Shown: positions 22,688-30,178 of the stretch, piece by piece
Layout: every line of letters begins with the position of its first letter
Numbering within the stretch: position 1 is the stretch's first letter
Source: Candidatus Gottesmanbacteria bacterium
GTDB taxonomy: Bacteria > Patescibacteriota > Microgenomatia > JACPZF01
Length of the DNA: 53,651 nucleotides
Assembly: GCA_016195615.1 (NCBI GenBank)
Contig: JACPZF010000015.1
Span: 1 to 53,651, forward strand
Direction: 5' to 3'
The notes under the pieces: model-generated
Databases searched by the model: none
The model's input: the letters and a program-made list of their open reading frames with translations, nothing else
What the model was told of the DNA's origin: nothing
Made by a program: the position numbers and the translations under genes

Positions 22688-24883
22688 ATGGATATTTCTG
22701 ATGGCATCAGGCGCTTTTTGGAATACTTAGAGATCGAACGCAACTGTTCAACTTTGACCATTCGCGACTATGAGCACTACCTAAACACCTTTGACGACTG
22801 GACGAGGGCAAATAGCCAGGTAGAAAAGGTCGAAGACATTGATGACGAACACATACGTCAATTTCGGCTGTTTCTGGCTCGTAAAGCTGACAAGCACGGC
22901 CGTTTTCTGAAACGAATTACGCAAAATTATTACGTCATTGCCTTAAGAGCTTTTTTAAGATATTTAATCAAGCAAGACGTCAAAACATTAGCACCGGAAA
23001 AAATTGATTTACCCAAAACCGAAAGCCGGTCGTTAAAATTTTTAAACGAAGAACAGCTTCATCGTTTACTTACGGCAATTGATATTTCCACCAACTGGGG
23101 TTTAAGAGACAGGACAATGGTCGAAATGCTGTTTTCAACGGGCCTGCGGGTTTCAGAACTGTGTAAGCTTAACCGAAACCAGATAAATTTAGATTCTAGG
23201 GAAATTGGGGTTATTGGTAAAGGTCAAAGGGCCCGCGTGGTATTTTTGTCTGATCAGGCGGTGTTTTGGCTAAATAAGTACTTGGCAAAACGAACCGATG
23301 ATTTCTTCCCTTTATTTATAAGGTATAGTCAAAAAGTTGACGAGACTCCCCATGGCGAGAAAATGAGGTTGACGGCCCGAAGCGTGCAAAGAATGCTGGA
23401 AAAATATGTTTTGAAATCCCGCTTGCCAGTTAAGGCAACGCCGCATACATTGAGACATTGTTTAGAACCAAATACCAGAGTGTTTACCAAAGAGGTTGGT
23501 ATGGTATCTGCCAATGATTTATTTTTTTCTGAAAGTGCAAAAATCGAAGGTGTTAATTTAAAAAACGGAAATCAACAATCAGCAGAAATCACCAAAAAAT
23601 TAAGCCATATATCAGATTTGTATTCTGTTTGGGCCGATGGATACGAGATCGTATGTTCCGGAAAGCACTGGCTTTTTACAGTTGGATTGAACGGGCCCGA
23701 GGAAATATTGGTAAATAATTTAAAGTTAGGAGATTATATTTTAGGTGTTAACAAGGTGAATATTGTTGGTAAAACGTTTGTTGACATAGATATGGCAAGG
23801 TTAATTGGATATATTCTCGGCGACGGTGTTATCAGTGAAAAAAGACGCGGCGTTTTTATATTTGATAAAGATATAGATAACTTAAAATTTTATCAAAAGA
23901 TAATTCTCGATAAGCTGCAGGGTTTTATAACAGTTGCAAAAGCTAAAATCAGCAATAGTTATGTGCTTACTTATTATTCATTACCGTTTGTAAAATTTCT
24001 TATATCGCTTGGTTTGGATAAAAAAGCAAAAGAAAAACGGGTACCGTCCAAAATAGTTAATTCTTCAAATCAAGAAATCGCCTCTTTTTTATCAGGTTTT
24101 TATGATGCAGAGGGCAATTCAACTGGTTCTCCTAGATTTTTTTCATCCTCTAAACATCTTCTCAAAGATGTCCAGATGATGTTATTACGGTTAGGGATAG
24201 ATGCTCATTTAATGGAGCGAAAGAGAACTGTCACACTTCCGTCCGGCAGGCCCTATATCCATTTATTCTATACGCTACAAGTCCTGTCTTTTAATGATCA
24301 AAAGAGATTTATTAAACTAATTCCTACATTAAAAATAAAAACTTTAAAGGTATTTGGTAAGCGCGATTTTGATAAATTACCGGTAAACTTGCTATTAAAA
24401 GAAATTTACGAAGATTTGGAAAAAAACGGGAAAAAAGGTTTTCGTTATGCCTTGCAAATAAATGAAGGGATAAAATCTCCCAGATATTTTAAAGAAATGA
24501 CTCCCCTACGCTCAACCGTTGGAAAATTTATCCGCCAGATAGAGAAATTTAAGTTTAATTCAAAAACTTTTGAAAATTTAAAAATGTTTTATAAATCTCA
24601 AAATATGAAATGGTTAGAGGTGAAAAAGATAATAAGGTGGCCATCGCCACGAAACAGCGTGTTTGATTTCACTGTTTCTGAAATTAGTAATTTAATTACA
24701 GACGGAATTGTCAGTCACAATTCGTTTGCGACTGATCTTTTAATGAAAGGCGCTGATTTACGCAGCGTCCAAGAAATGCTAGGACATAAAAACGTTGGCA
24801 CCACCCAAATCTATACCCACGTCACCAATCCGCAGTTAAAAGAGGTTCATAAGAGATTTCACAGCGGGAACAAAAACAGATAA
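22688..24883 (+). CDS. XerC/XerD-type tyrosine recombinase containing an intein
   Basis: 731 residues, of which 310 are recombinase and 421 an intein (residues 258-678). The host has the SAM-like N-domain (residues 1-85; RFLEYLEIERNCSTLTIRDY) and the catalytic domain with TGLRVSEL (first Arg, near 154), GKGQRARVV (Lys), HTLRH, LGHKNVGTTQIYTHV (His and the nucleophile Tyr). Such enzymes resolve chromosome dimers at dif. Start ATG 22688 has AAGGAG seven bases before. Splicing must occur before the enzyme can work, since the intein splits HTLRH from SFATDLL. XerC or XerD cannot be told apart. Confidence 0.95.
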   Translation: MDISDGIRRFLEYLEIERNCSTLTIRDYEHYLNTFDDWTRANSQVEKVEDIDDEHIRQFRLFLARKADKHGRFLKRITQNYYVIALRAFLRYLIKQDVKTLAPEKIDLPKTESRSLKFLNEEQLHRLLTAIDISTNWGLRDRTMVEMLFSTGLRVSELCKLNRNQINLDSREIGVIGKGQRARVVFLSDQAVFWLNKYLAKRTDDFFPLFIRYSQKVDETPHGEKMRLTARSVQRMLEKYVLKSRLPVKATPHTLRHCLEPNTRVFTKEVGMVSANDLFFSESAKIEGVNLKNGNQQSAEITKKLSHISDLYSVWADGYEIVCSGKHWLFTVGLNGPEEILVNNLKLGDYILGVNKVNIVGKTFVDIDMARLIGYILGDGVISEKRRGVFIFDKDIDNLKFYQKIILDKLQGFITVAKAKISNSYVLTYYSLPFVKFLISLGLDKKAKEKRVPSKIVNSSNQEIASFLSGFYDAEGNSTGSPRFFSSSKHLLKDVQMMLLRLGIDAHLMERKRTVTLPSGRPYIHLFYTLQVLSFNDQKRFIKLIPTLKIKTLKVFGKRDFDKLPVNLLLKEIYEDLEKNGKKGFRYALQINEGIKSPRYFKEMTPLRSTVGKFIRQIEKFKFNSKTFENLKMFYKSQNMKWLEVKKIIRWPSPRNSVFDFTVSEISNLITDGIVSHNSFATDLLMKGADLRSVQEMLGHKNVGTTQIYTHVTNPQLKEVHKRFHSGNKNR
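23459..24721 (+). mobile_element. Intein with LAGLIDADG homing endonuclease in the recombinase gene
   Basis: Starts with Cys (block A CLEPNTRVFTKEV), block B around IVCSGKHWLFTV, two LAGLIDADG motifs (LIGYILGDG near intein residue 112 and FLSGFYDAEG near 205), block F VFDFTVSEISN and the C-terminal LITDGIVSHN followed by Ser+1. All splice residues (C1, penultimate His, terminal Asn, S+1) are present, so it should be active. The insertion point is between the catalytic HxxR-H and the following Ser of the recombinase. Confidence 0.93.
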
Positions 24884-24891
24884 AAACGATA

Positions 24892-25802
24892 TTATACTTG
24901 CTGATGAGAAACAGAAATCGGGGTTCTGCCAAAACTTTGAGCAATTCTAAAGGTGAATCCGCTTAACGGTACCGCGAGGACGTTCATTAATGGTTCCCAC
25001 ACAGCCGTATTTAGGGTTTCATCGACTCTATTCCAGGCATCCAGTACTTTTATTTTTAATTCGTGATTTCCACTGCTAAACTTTAGATAATGTTTTAACA
25101 AATCCTGCGTAGCTGACCAACCGCAGCCTAACCCATGAGGTTGCTGGTTTTCTCTTAATGGTGCTTGCTTACCAAGATAGACCTCAGCGCCGGTTTTCAA
25201 GGCGGAAAATTGAGTAATTAAAGCAGAGATGATGGTCGTAGGGACTGTTTTACCGATAAAATATCCGGAAAGAAAATCAGTGGCCACATTGGCTGGCAGA
25301 CCAAAATAGATACCGGCGGCGATTAACTGATTTCCGATAAATGCTCCTCCGTTTAAACCGGCACCGGGTTCTACTCTTTGCTGCAATTCCTCCGCTATTC
25401 GTGGATCAACACATTTTCGATCGATTTCACGTGCCCCATCTGGGGCCATCACATATTGTCCTGACCCATGGAGACGAATTTTTTTTACATCGAGGTGGAT
25501 AAGCGTATCTGCCGCGAGGATGATATTTTGCGCAACACCTGTGACAAAGCCCAATCCCATCGCCGCGGGTCTTAGTGCTTCCGGATTGCTGATAAATTTA
25601 GGTAGATCTTTTAAGGCCTCAGAGGCTAATTGTAATTGTGTTAATGAGAGAGAGAGAGAGAGAGATAAGGCTCTGCCAGGCCCAATTGTTTAGCCACTAT
25701 TAGTGCGGCACCCACTACTGCAGTTTCGCCCAGCCAAATAGCTATATCTTTTAAAGGCAATGTTTTTCCATTTCTTGGTTCAATTTCCGAACGCATACGC
25801 AT
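24892..25802 (-). pseudogene. Membrane protein gene split by a (TC)10 tract, candidate phase-variable gene
   Basis: From ATG 25802 the frame reads MRMRSEIEPRNGKTLPLKD, a membrane helix (IWLGETAVVGAALIVAKQL) and AEPYLSLSL, then meets TAA because the TC tract (25646-25665, GA on the plus strand) has ten units. With nine or twelve units it continues as SLTQLQLASEALKDLPKF into the long open frame (MGLGFVTGVAQNIIL... to 24892), giving about 303 residues with several hydrophobic segments. Unknown family. A TTGACA-17-TAGCAT promoter lies 11 bases before the ATG. An internal start at 25560 could still make the C-terminal 222 residues. Confidence 0.6.
25646..25665. repeat. Dinucleotide tract (GA)10, coding TC on the minus strand
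   Basis: Ten uninterrupted GA units inside the coding region of the membrane protein gene. Change by one unit alters the frame; nine or twelve units restore a full-length reading frame. Confidence 0.9.
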
Positions 25803-25813
25803 ATAAGAAAAGA

Positions 25814-25842
25814 ATGCTACTATTTTTATTAGAAAATGTCAA
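25814..25842 (-). promoter_or_regulatory. Promoter of the TC-tract membrane gene, near-leaderless
   Basis: On the minus strand perfect TTGACA, 17 bases, TAGCAT, then 11 bases to the ATG at 25802. Confidence 0.65.
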
Positions 25843-25855
25843 TCCAACGCTGTAA

Positions 25856-26425
25856 TCACCACTGTTGTAGGGGAAAAGATTTTAACGTTTTAAGAAATCT
25901 TGTCAATTTTAGCTTTTTTGCCCAAAGAAAAAGATATTTTTGATCAAGATTTTTTTGAATTTGGAAAACCGAAGCGGCATCTTCTAAATGGCGATCGCTA
26001 TGAGATTTTTTATACCAATCAAGCTTAATGAGTATTAAATCCTCCGGGGAAATAAAATAAATTTTTTTTCCTGCAATCGTCTGTTTTATTTTTCTTTGGA
26101 AGCAAATTTTGTCTAAAGGTCTATTTATACCAAACCACAAATCAATCTTGAGGTTTTCTGGCAGGTAAAAGATGTTATGCTGATAATTTTCGGCTGCGGC
26201 TTGTAGCAACGACTCTTTGTCAAAAGAAAAATCGTTAGGCAGATCGTTTAAGAACGAACTAAAATTATCTTTTTTTTGTGGAATTACCACGACCTTAAAG
26301 TCAAAATCATGACTCGAACGCGGTCTGCCATAAACTGAAATCGCCAGCGATCCAGTTACGAAATAATCGATACCCTGTTTTTCTAACAGTCTACCTATAG
26401 TTAAAAGAACGTCTTGGTATTCCAT
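25856..26425 (-). CDS. Nucleotidyltransferase-fold protein
   Basis: 189 residues. The pol-beta-like motif is clear near residue 25: TGSLAISVYGRPRSSHDFDF, followed by a third acidic residue in LKIDLWFGI near 93. This pattern is seen in MNT/AbiEii-like proteins, which act as toxins or antitoxins by adding nucleotides to RNA or protein. No partner gene (such as a HEPN protein) is adjacent, so the role is open. Upstream 26426-26655 holds no gene I can support. Confidence 0.75.
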   Translation of the reverse strand: MEYQDVLLTIGRLLEKQGIDYFVTGSLAISVYGRPRSSHDFDFKVVVIPQKKDNFSSFLNDLPNDFSFDKESLLQAAAENYQHNIFYLPENLKIDLWFGINRPLDKICFQRKIKQTIAGKKIYFISPEDLILIKLDWYKKSHSDRHLEDAASVFQIQKNLDQKYLFLWAKKLKLTRFLKTLKSFPLQQW

Positions 26426-26621
26426 GTCGGTGTAAATTATTAACGAAAACTGTTAGTTTAAAAGCTATTTGAAGTTTTTTTTCTGCAGTCATTTCCGAAA
26501 AACGAAGAAGATAAGCATTAAGCGAGGAGTTTTTATTAACAGGAACTTTTTTTCTCATTTACCTATTCTAACAGAAATTTTACTCCTTTTCCAAACAAAC
26601 ACGCAACCTCCGAGGCTATCC

Positions 26622-26642
26622 GATTCCGGATCGGATTATATT
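26622..26642. repeat. REP-like palindrome, right of the transposase stop
   Basis: ATCCGAT and ATCGGAT flank TCCGG; GGCTAT precedes on the plus strand. The matching element at 27374-27396 has the same order (AGCTAT, then CCGAT, CCGG, ATCGG), so the two form direct repeats around the transposase gene. Confidence 0.7.
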
Positions 26643-26655
26643 AGCGATCCGGTAA

Positions 26656-27300
26656 TTATTCGATAATTAAATGTTTTATTTTAGCTAAATCTCGTTGGTA
26701 ATCTTTTCTGGCCATTACAAATTTTTCGTAATCTTTTATCGAGCGAAATTGATCTAAAATTATTGATGGATAAACAAAGTCTAATTTTTCTAAACCAATA
26801 TAGTGTTTGTACGACGAATATGAATAATCTTCAGGTTTATCCACCAAATATGCGGTCACAGGATTTAAATGAATATATCTTGACAAGTGTAAAATTTGTT
26901 CGTCGGTTTCAACATGAACCGCTTCAAAATTTGGTTCAAAAAGTGGACCAGAAGTTTCGTGTTTAATATTAAAATAATGGGCATAGCTATTGGATATTTT
27001 ATGTAGAAACTTATAAATGCCAAAATCTTCAGTTTGTTGCAGAGTGAAATGAAAATGCGTTGGCATTATACAAAAATTTATTATTTTAACTAAACAGTAA
27101 CTAAAGTTTAATAAGTACTTGCTTCTGCATTTACGATAATTTGAAAACTTCGTCGCTGGTTTACTTTGAAGATAATATCTTGAAGATTCTAAAAAAAGAC
27201 TGGTTTCCTTTTCCCGATTAAATACAGGACGCTTATAGATCGATCGGTTAAAAACGTGATAGTATTCACCGGTAACAAATTGTATTTTTCTCAGACTCAC
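26656..27300 (-). CDS. REP-associated tyrosine transposase (RAYT, Y1 family)
   Basis: About 214 residues from GTG 27300 (an in-frame ATG at 27483 would add 61 residues that run across the REP palindrome and look non-coding). Start region IQFVTGEYYHVFNRSIYKRP, the metal-binding HxH in IMPTHFHFTL, RYIHLNPVTAYLV with the YSYSSYKHYIG helix that carries the candidate nucleophile tyrosine. RAYTs are single-copy relatives of IS200/IS605 transposases that cut single-stranded REP hairpins. The flanking palindromes fit. C-terminus is complete. Confidence 0.88.
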   Translation of the reverse strand: MSLRKIQFVTGEYYHVFNRSIYKRPVFNREKETSLFLESSRYYLQSKPATKFSNYRKCRSKYLLNFSYCLVKIINFCIMPTHFHFTLQQTEDFGIYKFLHKISNSYAHYFNIKHETSGPLFEPNFEAVHVETDEQILHLSRYIHLNPVTAYLVDKPEDYSYSSYKHYIGLEKLDFVYPSIILDQFRSIKDYEKFVMARKDYQRDLAKIKHLIIE

Positions 27301-27373
27301 ATATCTAACATAACTCGATAAATATGATTCGTCAATATGGCAATATGTAAGTTTTAGAGGAAATACCCGGTTC

Positions 27374-27404
27374 GCGAAGCTATTCCGATCCCGGATCGGA
27401 AGAA
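27374..27404. repeat. REP-like palindrome, left flank of the transposase
   Basis: TTCCGATCC and GGATCGGAA around a single C, preceded by GAAGCTAT. Shares the CCGAT-CCGG-ATCGG core and the GCTAT flank with the element at 26622. Confidence 0.7.
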
Positions 27405-27415
27405 GATACTTAATT

Positions 27416-27718
27416 TTAATTATCAACAAATAATCTTGCATGTACTGGAAAATCAATTCTTGCCTGTTCCTTAAGTTGATCAACTAGATCCCAATTTCTC
27501 TCATTGGCAGCTGCTTTCATTTTGGTTCTCCATCCAGCCCAAGGATTATCATCGGTATAATTATCTATAAGTGCTTGACCATGACCATCGTCTTTATATT
27601 GTTTTCTTAATGATTTCACGAGTCTATTTCTTGCTTCTGGTCCCCCCGGATATCCAATTTCGGAAGCGTTTAAGGCCAAAATTGGCCTGTATTTTTCTTT
27701 AGCTAATTTTTCCGACAT
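27416..27718 (-). CDS. Hypothetical protein, 100 residues
   Basis: A soluble, charged protein (MSEKLAKEKYRPILALN, GGPEARNRLVKSLRKQYK, WAGWRTKMKAAANERNWDLV) with mostly helical character. I do not recognise it. It lies 30 bases downstream of gyrA on the same strand, with an AT-rich TAATAAAA/TTTTATTA stem between. The composition matches that of the neighbours, so it seems native. Confidence 0.55.
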   Translation of the reverse strand: MSEKLAKEKYRPILALNASEIGYPGGPEARNRLVKSLRKQYKDDGHGQALIDNYTDDNPWAGWRTKMKAAANERNWDLVDQLKEQARIDFPVHARLFVDN

Positions 27719-27748
27719 AAGCTAATTATGATAATAAAAATAATTTTA

Positions 27749-30142
27749 TTACTCTTTCTCCAAACACGCAACGGCGGCGACGAAGTCGGACTTATCCGAT
27801 AACCTCATGAGGATCACACCCTGGGTAGCTCTACCCAGCCGGGGAACAGAATCGATTGGGACTTTAATCGTCTGTTTGCCCGATTTAGTTGCTAAAACAA
27901 GCTGACCAATCGTTTCTGACACCATTTGCGCGGTGACAATCGGGCCGGTTTTGGCAGTGACATTAGCCACTTTTACGCCCTGTCCGCCCCGTCTTTGCTT
28001 GGGAAAGGAAGTAACCGGAGTTCTCTTCCCTATTCCTCTTTCCGATACCACCAGAATATCGCGGAAAAATTTTAATCTTTTATCGCTCGGGTGTTCAATT
28101 TTTTGGGGTACACTTTCCATACCAACCACCAAATCATCCTTTTTCATTCGTACGCCGCGGACGCCGATGGTATCTCTACCGGTGGATCTTACTTCTTTTT
28201 CGGAAAATCGGATGGATTTGCCTTGATGGGTAAAAAGCATGATATCTTCATCGCCGGAGGTTATTTTTGCCCAAACCAGCTCATCGCCGGTTTCTAACTT
28301 TATTGCCGTTAGGCCATTTTTTCGGATATTCTCATATTGACTAAGAGTGGTCTTTTTAACCGTTCCCTGTCTTGTAGTCAGAAAAATACACTCACTATGG
28401 GTTTTATCGGCTTCACTGCTATAGGTTAGTAAGGAATTTACTTTTTCATCCTGGGCGATATTAATAAGATTTACCACCGCCTGTCCCTTACTAACTCTTG
28501 AGGACTCTGGGAGATCCCAAACTCTAAGTTGGTAAACTTTTCCTTTATTGGTAAAGAATAAAATATTATCATGGGTGTTGGCACTGACCAGATGATCGAT
28601 TTCATCTTCCTCCTTTGTAATCATTCCGGTGACTCCTTTTCCTCCCCTGGCTTGGGCGCGGTAGGAGGAGGGCGAAAGGCGTTTGACATAACCAGTTTTG
28701 GTTAAGGTTATAATCATTTTTTCATTCGGGATTAAGTCCTCATCGGAAAACTCGCCGACTTTGCTTTTAATAACTTTAGTTTTTCTATCGTCGCCGTATT
28801 TTTCTTTAAGCTGGAGGATTTCCTCTTTTATTACTTTTAAAACTTTTTCCCCGTGCGAAAGCAGATCCTCAAGATAGGCAATCGTTTCCATCACCATCGC
28901 CAGTTCGTCTTCGATTTTTTGCCGCTCCAGAGCCGCCAGCCTTCTTAGCTGCATATCCAAAATGGCAATCGCTTGGATTTCAGTCAGACCAAACTTGGTC
29001 ATTAAGTTCTTTTTGGCTTCGTCGGCGTCTTGGGATTTTTTAATCGTTTGAATAACCTCGTCGATGTGGTCAACCGCTATTTTTAAACCCTCCAAAATAT
29101 GAGCTCGAGCCTTGGCCTGTTTGAGTTCGAACTCGCTTCTTTTAGTAACCACTCTTTGGCGGTGCCTGATGTATTCTTCCAGGATGGTTTTGAGAGTTAA
29201 GGTTTGCGGCGTTCCATCGACGAGAGCTACCATGTTTACGGGAAAGACGCTTTGCAGACTGGTATGCTTATATAAATTATTTAATACCTGTTTGGGCCGA
29301 GCATCTCTTTTAAGTTCAATTACAACTCTGATGCCGTGACGGTCGGATTCATCGCGAAGATCAGATATGCCTTCTAACTTTTTATCCTTAACTAAATCGG
29401 CAATTCTTTCGACCATCTGGGCCTTATTCACCTGATAAGGAAGCTCGGTAATAATAATGGCGGATTTGTTGCCACCCGCTATGTCTTCAATTTCAGCTCT
29501 ACCCCTCATGACCACTTTGCCCTTACCCGTCGAATAGGCATTGGCGATTTCAGCTTTATCAAAAATAATGCCGGCCGTGGGAAAATCCGGGCCGTGGACA
29601 TACTCCATGAGTTCCTCGGTGGTAACAGAAGATAGATTTTTGTTATCTACCTTCAATTCGTGTTCAACTTTATCGATTATGAACACAATAGCATCAATAA
29701 GTTCTGCCAGATTATGGGGCGGAATCTTAGTTGCCATGCCCACGGCGATACCTTCGGAACCTATGAGAAGCAAATTAGGAAGCTTGGCCGGCAGATAGAC
29801 TGGTTCTTTTAAGGTGTTATCAAAATTAGGAGTAAAATCAACCGTTTCTTTTTCCAGATCGAATAACATTTCCGCGGCAATTAACGCGTCATAAACCGGA
29901 ATATCGCCATGGGGGTGGTATTTACCTAAAACTTCACCGACAATTTTAGCGCTTTTGGAAAATTTAGAAGTATGATGCAGGCCCATTTCGTGCATGGCAT
30001 AGAGAATGCGTCTGTGAACTGGTTTTAAACCGTCCTTAACGTCTGGCAAAGCCCGAGCCACAATAACGCTCATCGCATAGTCCAAATAGGACTTTTGCAT
30101 TTCTTCGGTAATTTCTACTGGTAGAAGTTTGCCAATGTTCAT
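27749..30142 (-). CDS. gyrA: DNA gyrase subunit A lacking the catalytic-tyrosine segment
   Basis: 797 residues. The N-terminus (SSYLDYAMSVIVxRALPDVKDGLKPVHRR type), YHPHGD, the coiled-coil arm and the C-terminal beta-pinwheel with GyrA boxes (QARGGKGV near 513, QRRGGQGV near 740) are present. Between VYDALI (residue 88) and AAEMLFDLEKETVDF about 41 residues are missing that in other GyrA proteins hold RMAQ, QGNFGS and the active-site MRYTEAR. The join keeps the frame. Without the tyrosine the enzyme cannot cut DNA. Either a true loss, with another gyrA or ParC elsewhere, or an assembly deletion. The gene follows hppA and gyrB on the same strand. Confidence 0.95.
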   Translation of the reverse strand: MNIGKLLPVEITEEMQKSYLDYAMSVIVARALPDVKDGLKPVHRRILYAMHEMGLHHTSKFSKSAKIVGEVLGKYHPHGDIPVYDALIAAEMLFDLEKETVDFTPNFDNTLKEPVYLPAKLPNLLLIGSEGIAVGMATKIPPHNLAELIDAIVFIIDKVEHELKVDNKNLSSVTTEELMEYVHGPDFPTAGIIFDKAEIANAYSTGKGKVVMRGRAEIEDIAGGNKSAIIITELPYQVNKAQMVERIADLVKDKKLEGISDLRDESDRHGIRVVIELKRDARPKQVLNNLYKHTSLQSVFPVNMVALVDGTPQTLTLKTILEEYIRHRQRVVTKRSEFELKQAKARAHILEGLKIAVDHIDEVIQTIKKSQDADEAKKNLMTKFGLTEIQAIAILDMQLRRLAALERQKIEDELAMVMETIAYLEDLLSHGEKVLKVIKEEILQLKEKYGDDRKTKVIKSKVGEFSDEDLIPNEKMIITLTKTGYVKRLSPSSYRAQARGGKGVTGMITKEEDEIDHLVSANTHDNILFFTNKGKVYQLRVWDLPESSRVSKGQAVVNLINIAQDEKVNSLLTYSSEADKTHSECIFLTTRQGTVKKTTLSQYENIRKNGLTAIKLETGDELVWAKITSGDEDIMLFTHQGKSIRFSEKEVRSTGRDTIGVRGVRMKKDDLVVGMESVPQKIEHPSDKRLKFFRDILVVSERGIGKRTPVTSFPKQRRGGQGVKVANVTAKTGPIVTAQMVSETIGQLVLATKSGKQTIKVPIDSVPRLGRATQGVILMRLSDKSDFVAAVACLEKE

Positions 30143-30178
30143 AAATCTAATTTAAAAGTTAAAGGTCAAAAGTCAAAA

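Noticed and set aside
26575..26610. Possible duplicated 3' end of gyrA right of the transposase (GTTGCGTGTTTG... on the minus strand)
   Set aside because: It shares about twelve exact bases with the gyrA end at 27760 and then diverges with gaps; too short to tell from chance.
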